Assembly: GCF_037042905.1 (NCBI RefSeq)
Contig: NC_087252.1
Coordinates: 20,787,701 to 20,851,700, forward strand
Reading direction: 5' to 3'
Source: Lytechinus pictus
Lineage: Eukaryota; Echinodermata; Echinoidea; Temnopleuroida; Toxopneustidae
Length of the DNA stretch: 64,000 bases
Each line of letters starts with the position of its first letter. Position 1 is the first letter of the stretch. Shown piece by piece: positions 1-12,600 of the stretch. The translations under genes and the position numbers were made by a program. The notes below the pieces were generated by a model. That model was not told the origin of the DNA. It did not search any database and saw only the letters and a program-made list of their open reading frames with translations.

Positions 1-1740
1 TATAATACAGTTTACAAATCACAAAGTATATACAGTAATCAAATTAATCAATCAATAAATAAGTTTCAGCAATTTGTCAATTTCTTTTGTATTCTTATTT
101 TTGGTAACATATTTTGAACTTAAATACCATCTCAGTTTCATTTTCAAATTCATCCATAATCTATTTACATTAACAAAGTAATAACCTTTTCTCATACTCG
201 TTTCAATATAATTTCTGTAAATGGTGTATTGAGTAAAATTCAAAATGATATTAATTAACCAGTATTTCGGTTCTTGTATATTCCAACCTAAAATTACTAT
301 ATTTTCATTAACACAGACCTGTACTTTAGAAACAGAAAGAATTGTGTCTTCTACCATTTTCCATAGAGGTTTTATATTCTCACATTTTATCAACATATGC
401 ATAATTGTTCCCTTAAGTAAACAAAGATTACATTTATCATCATTTTTTAAACTCCATTTAAATAAATTTGATTGGGACGGAAGTATTTTATGCAGGAGCT
501 TAAAATTAAATTCTCTAACCTTATTATCTTTTATTTGTCTAAGTTTAAAATACAGGACTTTGTCCCATTTAATTTCTATCTGAAGTCCCAAATAATTTTG
601 CCAAAACATAAAGAAAGATGCTTCTGTTTTGTTATGTTCTAAATAATAATGATAATAATGCCCAGCTTTCAAGATATTTACATCAATTAAATCACCATTT
701 GATATTTCAATAAGATTGGGTATAATCGTTATTTCCTTTTGTTGTGCATTTGATCTATTTTCCAGCCAGGTGTTGGGAAATGCTTTCTTCAACTTTTGTA
801 GTTCAAAATTGTATAATAATTTTCTGTTTTCAAAATCATCAAATACCGTATTGAGGTTTTTCCATTTACCTTCTTTTATAACATGATTTACCATCAATAC
901 ACCAGATTTCCTCCATTTATTAAAATTTAGTGTTTCATTTTGTATTTTTATATTACTGTTATTCCATTAAACTTGTTTTGGAATATCAGTAATTTTCAAA
1001 AAATTCTGGTATCTCAAATTTGCCCAAACATATAGAAAATCGATATAAGAGGAGGGTAGATTATACCTTTTCCCTAAATTAACAATGTCTACACTATTAC
1101 AATTATAATGTAAACATAATGGAAAACCACCAATCTTATTTGTCCAATAGGTAAAAAGAGTTTTCCATGCTCCCTTTATTTCATCCATATATTTATAAAT
1201 CCACGCTAATCGAAGTGATGAAAATTTGGCTTTCATATCAACCATGTTTAACCCACCATCAATTTCTTTGTTTAAACATACATTTCTCTTAACTTTATTT
1301 TTTTTGGAATTCCATAAAAATGTATATAATTTTTTATTCAAGGCCTTTGAAATATAATCGGGCACAGGAACTGCCGAAGCAACATAAACAAATTGTGATG
1401 CTATTAAAATCTTAATGACAGATATTTTTCCAAAGTAAGTCAGATTTCTCATTTTCCATAAATTAAGTATATTTTCGACTTTTCCAAGTCTCCCTTCCCA
1501 ATTTCTTTTTTCTACATCAACATGGTTTTTACCAACATATATTCCAAGACATTTTACTGGATCGACTGTGCATTCTAGGTCATTTAACTCTATATTTTCA
1601 TCTAACTTCATTATTTTAGATTTAGACCAATTGACTTTCGGCCCTGCTATATTTCCAAATCTATTAATCTCAGTCATTATATTTTGTACAGAATTTGTTC
1701 CATTGGCGAATACTATAGTATCATCGGCGTATACTGGGCT
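1..1740 (-). mobile_element. L1/Tx1-like LINE, 5'-truncated 3' part
   Basis: This is the 3' portion of a non-LTR retrotransposon on the minus strand. Reading from 1740 downward, the first codons give the reverse-transcriptase active-site motif YADD (about 1738-1718), followed by the thumb/connection region of an L1/Tx1-like RT. The C-terminal domain carries a CxxC...H...C zinc-knuckle (zf-RVT type, about 450-420). The element stops abruptly at the YADD motif, where GATA-type simple repeats begin, so the endonuclease and most of the RT palm are missing. The 3' end is at or beyond the left window edge. Confidence 0.85.
52..1740 (-). pseudogene. LINE ORF2 fragment (reverse transcriptase C-terminal half), one in-frame stop
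   Basis: Two open stretches (1740-970 and 966-55) lie in the same frame and are separated only by one TAA at 967-969. Reading through it continues the typical L1/Tx1 linker (Trp-Asn-Asn-Ser-Asn-Ile), so a Leu TTA or similar codon probably became a stop. Upstream is the YADD catalytic pair. Downstream, about 230 residues of RT connection precede the C-terminal cysteine-rich domain with 'CNLC' and a later His/Cys pair. It closes at TGA 52-54. No other frameshift is visible, so the copy is young or was recently inactivated. It is not a host gene. Confidence 0.85.
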
Positions 1741-2198
1741 AGAGATAAATAGATAGAAGATAGATAGATAGATAGATATATAGATGGGGGAGAGAACTTG
1801 AGAGATGGAGAGATGTTATAGATAGATAGATATATATATATGGACGGAAAAAGAGAAATAGACAAAGAGAGAAAAAAAAGACAGACAGATGGAGAGATAG
1901 ATAGAGGGAGAGAGAGATAGAGAATTTGAAAGATAGATAGATGTTAGATAGATATATAGATAGATAAAGAATGAGAGAGACAGAGAAGATAGACAAATTA
2001 ACAGATAGATAGATACTGTAGTTACATAGATAGATAGATAAATAGATAGATAGATATATAATTTGAGAGATAAATACATAGACGGATAGAGAGAAAAAGA
2101 CAGACAGATGGATAGAGAGAATTCGAGACATAGATAGACGGATAGAGAGAAACAGAGAGAGAGAAAAAGATAGACAGATGGATATATAGAGAGAATTT

Positions 2199-2252
<54 letters not shown>
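1741..2252. repeat. GATA/GAGA-type simple repeat ending in (TA)n
   Basis: Imperfect GATA, GAGA and CAGA tetranucleotide repeats run to about 2200, followed by about 48 bp of (TA)n at 2203-2251. Long open frames rich in Tyr/Leu/Ser/Ile on the minus strand are translation artefacts of the repeat. The tract abuts the truncated LINE. Confidence 0.95.
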
Positions 2253-2258
<6 letters not shown>

Positions 2259-2735
2259 TATTGCAATAAAAACTATCAAAATACAATCACAAGCAGTCAA
2301 AGACTGAAATAAGTGAATGTTTACATACAAATAGAATCATAACAAAATATAAAGTAAACATTATAAATAAACATCAAATACAATACAAATTCATACAGAT
2401 AAAAAAGAAATGTATCATAAATAAATACAAAAGGCCAAAAGTAAAGTGTCACCAAAGAAGAAAAAAGCGGAACGAAAGATTAAGAAGAAAGAGGTGAGAG
2501 AAGGGAAAGAAATTGGGATAAGACAAAGAGAAGGGAAAGCAAGAGGTGGAATTTGAAAGAGAATAGGAGGCAACCTTCAGAAAAAAGGTCATTATGCAAT
2601 ACAAGACATTTAACAATGGTAACAAGTAAATAAAGTAGTAATTGAATCGAATCGAGCACAAAAAAGGGAAAAGTAGAGCTGAGGAAATAGACTCCCGAAG
2701 GAAGTCGAAGCAGTGTTGATATTGCACATGAGTAG
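2253..2735. other. Intervening sequence between two GATA tracts
   Basis: This is purine-rich, A-rich sequence. It begins with 'TTTTATTGCAATAAAA', which resembles the reverse complement of a LINE 3' end with a polyadenylation signal. No convincing gene is seen. A weak minus-strand frame (2449-2727) has no recognisable domain. Confidence 0.4.
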
Positions 2736-2960
2736 ATTAACAGATGGATAGAGAGAAATAAAAGAGAGACAGATGGATAGATAGAGAATTTGAGAGATAG
2801 ATGTTAGATGGATAGATAGATAGACAGATAGATAGGTAGATAGAGAATGAGAGAGACAGAGTAGATAGACAAATTAACAGATAGATATATCATGTAGTAC
2901 CATAGATTGATTTATAACATAGATAGTGGATAGACAGATATGATAGATATAAGGATAGAT
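2736..2960. repeat. Second GATA/GAGA-type simple repeat
   Basis: The same imperfect tetranucleotide composition as at 1741-2200, including near-identical stretches (for example around 2765-2890 compared with 1915-2010). This suggests the two blocks were one array or were duplicated around 2253-2735. Confidence 0.85.
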
Positions 2961-3068
2961 ATAATATGAAAAAAAAGTAATTATGTGTTTTATTTTTCAA
3001 TATTTTAGCTATTATTCGTTTTCATTCATATAAACGATCATGTGCGATAAAGTAAAAACAAAAATCAT

Positions 3069-3129
3069 GAAGCCAACGTATATAGTTCAGCGGAACAACC
3101 AAAATACAGAGACTGAAGCTTTTGGTCTA
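3069..3129 (+). repeat. About 60-bp repeat just upstream of UGT, inverted copy at 29731-29793
   Basis: The segment containing AGTTCAGCGGAACAACCAAA, AGAGACTGAAGC and TTTTGGTCTA reappears in reverse complement at 29731-29793 with only small indels. It ends about 190 bp upstream of the preferred UGT start codon, so it lies in or beside the promoter/5' UTR. Confidence 0.75.
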
Positions 3130-3316
3130 TAAGCTCAGCTGCATTTGCACGTATGTTCTGCGGATATCTTTGGTGCGGACTTTTGGATCGCGCGCCCAGC
3201 TGATTATGTAAACAAACGTAGACGTAGACTCTTCACTAGTCGCTTTGTGGCTATTTTTCCGGAAAATGCCTTCGCCAGGGTGTAAAACGGAAACGCGCCT
3301 CCGGCGCAGGCCTATA

Positions 3317-3646
3317 ATGGAGTTTGTACATCTGTCAACAAGACACAGGTCTCGACCTACAGTCCCTTTCATACTTCTCTGTGTAGTGTTTTTTACCATG
3401 CCATCAGATCTCCAGGCGGGTAATGTCCTTATCACCACAAGTCTGGGCGAAGGATCACATTATTTCGTTGGGAAGACGATCGGTAAATACCTCGTGAAAC
3501 ATGGACACAACGTCACGGTTCTTGTCAGCAAAGCGTATGCGTACAGGGCTGATGATATTGAAGACTTGGAATTGAACTTCATCGTGTTTGAACAGACAGC
3601 CGAACAAATCGCCTCTGTTAAAGAGAGGCATTTGGCCTTCTCAAAG
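3317..3646 (+). CDS. UGT exon 1 (signal peptide, catalytic His)
   Basis: Ends AAG|GTAGGT in phase 0. It encodes the hydrophobic leader, then the N-terminal Rossmann strand and GEGSHYF with the catalytic histidine, then HGHNVTVLV. The alternative ATG at 3266 is in the same frame. Confidence 0.9.
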
Positions 3647-6600
3647 GTAGGTTAATCGATAAGTACACTTTTAATTTCAGTTAATGTCGGTGCAATTGAT
3701 CCATCGTTTTGTAACATATATGTAAGTCAAGGAACCAGGGGCGCGACTCTCAATGGTTGGCCTACTATAGGGAAGGGTGTGCAGACAACATTTTTTTGGC
3801 TAAAAATGATAGCGGGAGATTTTTTTAAAAAGTACAATAGCTGTATTGTACATTTTTTTAATGTCAATTCCACATGCATGCACAAGAAACCCCCCCTCCC
3901 CCAAAAAAAAAAAAAAAAAAAAAAAAAAAAGATTTACTAGTATAAAACCACGTCTACCTCCACGGTTGCTGCTATAACAGATGGCTGATCTGCATATATC
4001 TTTTTTCGGATGTAAATCTAATATTTAATTTTTCAGCACACCTATTCAACCAGTTATGCTTGTATTATTATAGTTTCACTGTTGAAATAAAGAAAATATA
4101 CAAATTCTCTCCACTCTGCGGTTATGCTTGCTAACATCGGTTAATGCTAACAAGTGTTATAATTTTGCCATTGTAAATAAAAAAGGTCATATCTCCCGGA
4201 GTATCCCTTCAAAGAATTTAAAATGTTTCCAACATTGAGTTGAAAGTTCATTCAATTTGAAATGCATCTTCGCTCAGCAAACACAAAACGTACTTTATTT
4301 GACGTTCAAAATTAGAACGTCCTTTAAACAATTCTTTTTAACATTATCAAACTTAAATCTCCCTATATTATACATCTACAATTAACTTATGAAGCATTTT
4401 TGTCTCACCTGCATAGCAGAGTGAGATATAGGCGCCGCTTTTCCGACGGCGGCGGTGGCGGCGGCGGCGTCAACACCAAATCTTAACCGAATGTTAAGTT
4501 TTTGAAATGACAATTAACATAACTTAGAAAGTAGGACCCTATATGGACCTAGTTCATGAAATTTGGCCATAAGGTTAATCAAGTATTACTGAACATCCTG
4601 CCTGAGTTTCATGTCACATGACCAAGGTCAAAGGTCATTTAGGATCAATGAACTTAGACCATGTTTGGGGAATCAACATCAAAATCTTAACCTAAGGTTA
4701 AGTTTTTGAAAAGTCATCATAACTTAGAAAATATATAGACCTAGTTCATGAAACTTGGACATAAGGTTAATCAAGTATCACTAAAGATCCTGCACGAGTT
4801 TCACGTCACATGACCAAGGTCAAAGGTCATTTAGGGTCAAGGAACTTTGGCCAAATTGGGGGTATTTGTTGAATTACCATCATAACTTTGAAAGTTTATT
4901 GGTCTAGTTCATGAAACTTGGACATAAGAGTAATCAAGTATCACTGAACATCCTGTGCGAGTTTTAGATCACATGTTCAAGGTCAAAGGTCATGTAAGGT
5001 CAATGAAATTTGGCCATGTTGGGGGTATTTGTTGAATTACCATCATATCTCTGTAAGTGTATTGGTCTAGTTCATAAAACGTGTACATAAGAGTAACCAA
5101 GTATCACTGAACATCTTGTGCAAGTTATAGTAGTTTTCAAAGTCAGCACTGCTGCTATATTGAATCGCGTGATGCAGGTGAGACCGCCAGAGGCATTCCA
5201 CTTGTTTATTTATTGAGTCTGTGATGTGATCGGGATCTTTTATATAATGCCAATATTGCTTATGTTCTGGTATCTTGAAAAATGCAAAACTTCATGAATA
5301 ACATTATTTATTTTATAGCCGAGTTGATGACATTTTCATTATAAATCATGCCTGTTTGTTTTTTCTTCAATGGTAATCGAAGTTCTTATCAGAAATAAGT
5401 AAACTTAATGTTGAAGTTGATGTACAATAATATGTTGTTTAAACTATGATAAAATTATTTATTGGGGAAACCTGGATTAGTATGTTGGTGTCATGCTAGC
5501 TCAAATTATCTATTTTTCAGTTTAAGATACTTGAAAGTGAAACTTAGTTTAAAATTATAAAATCTATCCATAATTACTACAATTTAACGATGAATTGAAA
5601 CATTTTCTTGTACTTGTAGTTATTAATAATAATAATAACAATAATATATATGTATGCGGTTTGACTGTTCTCACTTTTCAGTATTGGCAGTAGAAATCTA
5701 AGGATGTTTATAATTGACTTATCTTTATTTTTACCTCTTCTTAGAACGCATTAGAGCCGAATAATGTTGCTTACTTGCTCAAAATGATGAAAACAGCTCG
5801 TCAAGGGGTTGCCGATGACTGTGATGAGCTCTTGGGGCGAAACCCCGACGTCATGCACCAAATCGAGTCGGGAAACTTCGACGTGGTCGTCTACGATATG
5901 ATCTGGTTGTGCAGTCTGCTTTTGGCAATGAAAATAAACGCAACAGCGGTCTTATCGTCCCCGATGTCCCTGCCTGTGTTCACCGCCTATGCTCATAATC
6001 CAGTGAATTTAGCGTACGTTCCATACTTTATGACCGGTTATACGAGCTCAATGTCCTTTTTGCAGGTAGTGTTTCAGCGTCCCATAATTCATAATCAATA
6101 TAATTGTCTTCGTTGTTGATTTTGGTCATAGTATTAATTTACAACATTATATCCACAGCAGGTGGAAGCGCCGTGGTGTAGCGGTTCTGACTCTCGCCTT
6201 GTAATCAGAGGGTCGTGTGTTCGAATCCCACCATGGCCTAGCGTCCTTTGGGAAGGCGTCAATCCACAGTTTGCCATTCTCACCCAGGTGCTAATTGGGT
6301 ACCGGTAGGAAACAACCGTCATTGTGGTTGGTTTAGCAGGCTGCTTGAAATGCTATGAATCCAGTAACCGGGTAAAAATAATTGTGAAGCGCTTCGAACA
6401 GTCGTAGATTGATAAAGTGCTATATAGAGGCCACTTATTATTATCATGTGACACAGCGTGTTCACAGTGTGGAACGCAAACTGAAATTGCCTTCACACTG
6501 TTAAATTTGAGTATTTCAACAGTGTGAATCACTCATTCACATAGTCGACCGTGTAAACAAGGTGTAAACAATCACACTTTCGAGGTGTCCACAGTGTGTA

Positions 6601-9600
6601 AATATCTTCACACTGTTGAATTCGAGCATTCTAACAGTATTTATATGTGGAGCGTTGTGGCCCAGTGGATTAGTCTTCGGACTTTGAAACAGAGGGTCGT
6701 GGGTTCGAATCCCAGCCATGGCGTAATTTCCTTCAGCAAGAAACTGATCCACAATGTGCTGCACTCAACCCAGATGAGGTAAATGGGTACCGGTATAGGA
6801 AGTAATTCCTTAAAAAGCTGTGTGCGCTCTGAACGCCTAGCTTAGCCGGGTTATATAGGAGCGCCTTGAGCACCTAACAAGGTGGATATGTGCGCAATAT
6901 AAATACCCTATATTATTATTATTATTATATATTGATTTATTTATTTCAGTTTTCTTTTACCATGGTAGCCCCTTCAGTTACGAAAACTGATTAACAAGAG
7001 GGCACTGGGAATGATAAAAGACATAAAAACATACAAAGATAAATCAATAACAATAAATAGTCAAATACATCGTACCAATAAGAATATTTAACATTACAGT
7101 TTTTCAGAGCTTTAATAATAGAATACATAATGTAATCATATTAACGATGTAATAAAAAATATGAATAATATTTTCAAATAATTCACTAGGTAAACACAAT
7201 GTGAGAACACACTGTGATCACACTGTGTTCTTTCCAACAGGCATGTTGTGGAAAAAAAAAACTGAAAGCTAAAGTACTTCAGTGACAATTCTTTCATATC
7301 TCATGATGATAACCATCCGCGGTCCCACATGGGAACCGTGATTTTTTTTAATGGAACAAAGAAATTGGAGGAGAAACGAAAACTAAGACAGAGGAAACGG
7401 GAGAAAACAAGGGAAAGAGTATGAAGAATAGAGGTGTTGCCTTAGGCATCCCTCCATTCCCTTGATTAATAACTTATTTTGCAATATTCAAATCGATGAC
7501 TTTGCTTCAATCTTGTAAGCCGCTGTTTTTAGTTTCTTTTACTATTTTTTTTCTCGAATTAATGACATTTTTACTTTGCTTTATGATTATCTTTGCTTTA
7601 CAGATCTGTTTTGTATTGTTTTGAAATTTGGAAATCAATAGATACATTTAAAAAAGAAATAGAAATGTTGGCCGTTTCATTTTAAAATATTATGACGTCA
7701 CAACTAGGTCATCTGTCCCGCCCCCATAAAAATAAGGAAACAAATAACAATAGTACTTTTTATATTATTATCATTATTCATACAGCGTGTTAACAACGTA
7801 ATATTGAACCAAGGATTTTCCCCGATGTTTGAGTACATGAACCAACCATTCAACGAACTTAGAGAGCGCCACAAGATCAGACCGGATTTAACCGGTTCGG
7901 TTTCAGAACTGGTGGGGATCTACACCGATTTATTCTTATTCAATCTCGATTTTGCCGTCGAGTTCCCTCTCCCGCTTCTCCCGAATATTATCCCGATAGG
8001 AGGCATCACAGCCAGACCGGTGTCACCGTTACCAAGTGTAAGCTTTCATAAAGAGAAATTTGCTATCAGAAGAGGGTGAGGTGTGTTGAGATTAGTTCGA
8101 AGATGATTGCCAAAATCAGTCTGAAATGACATCGCCACGCAATAGTCTAAAATTTCTCAATAATTCCGTATCGAATGCGGTATGACGAACTAAACGAACA
8201 ATGCAGCCTGACTTATTTGATTTGGGTTTATCCCTTGGCCATGTTGGCGGTTTAAATGTAAAACTTCATAGATTGTTTTTAACTTTTTTTATATTCGATT
8301 TGACTGTCTTGCATCCTCAGTCTAAAATAAAAGATTTATTTAGAAATGAAAGACAATTTTAAAAACACCTTTTTTAAATCATTTATTTATGGTGTTCTAT
8401 TTATAAAGTTGCCTTGCTTGTCTGATCAGTTGAAAAGGTTCAGAAACAGTTCGCCTATATGCATTTTTGTCAGGAGCCATAGGCGGCGGAAGCGGGGGGG
8501 GGGGGGACGGGGGGACGGACCCCCCTAAAAATTTTGTTGATAACCCTTTTTTTTTTTTTCTTTCTTTCTTTTTTGCTTGTCAATTTTTTTTTCCTACGTC
8601 CCCCCTAACATTTTTGGTTGATAAACTTTTTTTTTTTTGCTTGTCAAAATTTTTTTGTGGTCCCACCTAAAATTTTTGGCTTCCGCCGCCAATGTCAGGA
8701 GCACGTTATTGTACTTTTATCACGAAGAGTTCGATTTGAGATATGTAAGCTTGTCATATTTATCTATTGGCCTATTGTATAACATGGTTAAAATCGTAAA
8801 TTTACTCATCATTCTATAATAATAGGAAAAGAGGTAGATCAAAATGGAATCGGTGTAAGACTCATCACACTTCATTGTTCTTTTTGTTACTTTTTCTTCG
8901 GTTAAGGAAAAGTTCTTCCAATACATTTTAGACAATATGATTATGAAATAGCTCATCGGCAACGAGCATGGGTATATCTTATAACAGGTGTTACATTAAA
9001 ACATATCCAAAGACGACACTATTTTCTTTTTAATTTCAATGATGCTTTTTATCAGACTAATAATCTTAAATGAAAACGAAAAAGCAGTGAGTCCGGAGGA
9101 AAGAGATAGAAATTTCATCGATTTGTTTCCCCTATCAATGATTTGCTTTGTTTTTGCTAGGACTTGGAAGCATTCATGCAGTCTTCTGGCGATGAGGGCG
9201 TCATCTTGTTCACCCTGGGCACTTACGTGTCGCACATCAAATCGGAGTTCCTTGAGCCGTTCGCAGAGGCCTTTGAACGATATCTGCAACAGAAGGTCCT
9301 GTGGCAATTCGCAGGTGAACCTAGGTTTAAGGTACCTCCGAACGTCAAGACGATGCCATGGCTGCCACAAAATGATATTTTAGGTAAGGGATCGATCTGT
9401 AGGCCTGAAGGTGATTGGTCTTCGGTATCTTCTTTAATTGAAGCAATTCAGTAACTTAGCTTGATGCAGGTTGTTTCAAGGGTACGTCAGTAGAATTGTG
9501 CACAGAGACTCCAACTCTCCCGCTTTCGGCGGGAGATCTCCCGCCGAAAGCCCTTTTTCGCAAAATCTCCCGTTCTCCCGCTTGAGATTTTATATCTCCC

Positions 9601-12600
9601 GCCCAGGCCCTGTGTCTCCCACATAAGATGGTTTTTCTCCCGCTTTAAATGATCTTTCTCCCGCCCAAACACCTTTTTAAAAACCGAAATTAAATTTTCA
9701 TATCCAAGCCGCGCGATCTCGCCCATTGGCGCGCCCCGCTATATGGCGTTTGGAGCAATCTTACTCAAGAGATCATCAAGTATTGAGACAAGATGGATGG
9801 AAATGTCAGTTTCAAGGCCGTGATGTAGTATGTCTTCACTGGTTGATACGGATAAAGTTATCACCAAAACGTATGATTTTGTAGATGCTTATCAATTTTA
9901 TATGCATGCATGAATATGATATATATGAAAAATTTTATTAAGTTTTGTCTAGCCAAAATGTATGATTTGATTCATTCAATTGTTATTTACTTGGTACCCT
10001 CCCAAGTCGTACAGATGGGTGGGGGGGGGGCAAAAAAGTCACGACCAAGAAAAAAAAGAGAGAAAAGGAAATACAGTAGGGTGAAAACTGAAATTATCAT
10101 TTTTTAATATGTCGAAATCTATAACAAAATTGGATTTCTGTAATAATACATCAACATTTTCGCTCGCTCGCAAGTGTTTACCAATTTGACGCGATATGCC
10201 AGAGCCCTTTCGAAATTTTTAGCTCATTACGCCACTGGTCCCATCATATTAAAAAAATAGCCCGAGATAGCATAAGAGAGCATCTATCTAGAACCCTAGA
10301 GCTTCCTGGACCCTTTTAGTGGGCCCAGGATCCCGACCGCAAGGGACTTCGCGCTCGTGATGTGCGCAAACGTACATCAAATTAGAGTCTCCAGTTTGCT
10401 AGGGGATCCAGGTGGGAGAATCTCCAGATCAGAACGTGTTTGGGGTTGGAGTCTCTGCGTGCATTTGATATGAATATATACATTTTAAAGTTTTTACATT
10501 ACATTTAGATTTTACAACAGCTTCTGAAAAATGTATATATATATATATATATAAAGGTTCAATACTTGCCAAAAATGTATTTCCTTCTTATAAAGGGTTT
10601 AGGTCAGTTTTTTTATGTTTTTTTTTTCTGAAACAGTATGTAACTATGTAAGTAAGTGTTGACTGAATAGCCCCACAAAAAAAATTAGAAATCACTTTTA
10701 TGTGGTATAGGTGGTGCATACAGGCCGAGTTTGGTAGTCTCTGTGTTTCAGACTTGACAGGCGTATGTCGTCTAATAATCCACAATGTCGGAATAAAGTG
10801 TCGGTTATCAGGGAATGCTATATTAGTTTCTGCAGAAGATAAAGTCGATGCATATTTGTTGTTGCGTTTTTCTCTCTCTCGAAATATAAGTTGATCAAGT
10901 TTTTTTCTTCTATAGGCCATCCAAAAACACATCTCTTTATTTTCCACGGCGGCAACAACGGGTTTTACGAGACCATATACCACGGTGTTCCAGCCATTAT
11001 CATACCTCTGACGGGAGATGCTATCGACCAGGGGGTACGACTGAAGCATCAGGGTTTCGGTATAGTCCTTGACAAGACCAGGGTGACTGTTGACTCCCTG
11101 GATGACGCCATTAAGACAATCTTAAGCAATAAAAGGTTAGTGTATATACCTGCATTTTCCTATTTTTAACCCCTTTCGAGAGAATTTTATTGATTGATTC
11201 TTTATTTCCATGCAAAAAATGGTCATACAACATAAAATATATTGACAATTTTTCACGGTAAAATAACAATAAGCAATCATTGCATATGGGAGGGGACAGT
11301 CATAAGCACAAAGGCTTGAAAAAAGACGCCCCTATTAACCAATGATTTATAGTATTTAGAAGATTTTTTAAATCATTTTTTTACATACGATTGAACTTGT
11401 TTAATTTTCAAATTTATCTATAATGGTTTTATTATCAGTACAAAAATTGAGTTGTTCAATGATTTCATTACCTGTGTGTATTATAAGTAGGCCTGTTTCG
11501 TTTGAATCCTCATCCCTCATTGGGATATTTATGTCAAATTTCTTACTCAAAATAACTTCAAAATGTCATTCGTATAATGCTCCACCAATTAATTTGATGG
11601 ACTGGTTTTTAAAACGTGTTTGCCAGAATATTCGTTGCAAGAGAACATTTTGTATTATGTCTCATTTAATCACAATTCCTTTCAGTGATTCATTGAATTT
11701 GCATGCAGAAAAAATCCATTAATTTTATGTGATTAAAAAAAAGGTTTCAATACAAAATGGAGGTCATTTTGTTCCAGGAAAAATTTGACAAGCAAAAAAA
11801 AACAGTCCTAACTTGCGTATGCGTGACATAAACACCTAAAAATATACAGTGCGTCCCAGAAAAAACGAAACCGAGATTTAGCGATGATTTATCATACCTT
11901 AATCATAAATAAAATAGACAAATGACCTACCAATGTAAAGCTTAGAATCTCTTCTTTCATCTGGTATTACTTAGATTATTCCTCATTCACGCATGATTGA
12001 GCAAAAACAATTCGAAGAAAGGATGCCAAAAACTCATTTGGCGGGGGTATCTGAATTTCAAAAAGAAAATCACATGACTAGAAATTTCAATATCTCCTTT
12101 TTTCTTTGATACCTAAATCACAGAAAATGGTCAAGTAGTAAAAGAATTATGATCCCTCGAAACAATGCTTGCATTTCCATAATTTCATTCAATAAACGTG
12201 TTTTCACCGGGGTCCACAGAAGCTATAGCAATGTCACAAAAGACTTAATGCATGGCTGATCGTCAACAAAACGGAGTGTCGAGTGAGTTTGCACGCTATA
12301 GCCTGTAATACCCCCATCTCACCAGGAAGGCGATCGTGGCGACCATGGCGATCTGTGTAAATCCCGCAAATCGTAGCAGAATCTTCCTCGAATTCTATTT
12401 TTAGCCTGCGAGACGATTGCACTGCAACTTCTATGCGACCGACCTGCGCTGAAGGCGGTGGTAATACGCTGAAAGTACGACGATGCCACTTTCTTGCGAA
12501 GATTCGAGGCAGATGTGATGCGCTGCTTCTGCGATCAAAGCGATCGTACAACGAGGCTCATACGCTAATTAGGACCTCGGTACGGTGGTGCTACGAATGA

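Noticed and set aside
1739..2330. Minus-strand Tyr/Leu/Ser/Ile-rich ORFs
   Set aside because: Translation of GATA/TA simple repeats.
6167..6240. A functional tRNA gene
   Set aside because: A and B boxes are present but the segment continues into a SINE body with LINE-like tail; the same applies to 6646-6720 and 53770-53833.
11423..11722. 99-codon plus ORF in UGT intron 5
   Set aside because: It lies over a probable minus-strand LINE 3' end; no domain in either strand.
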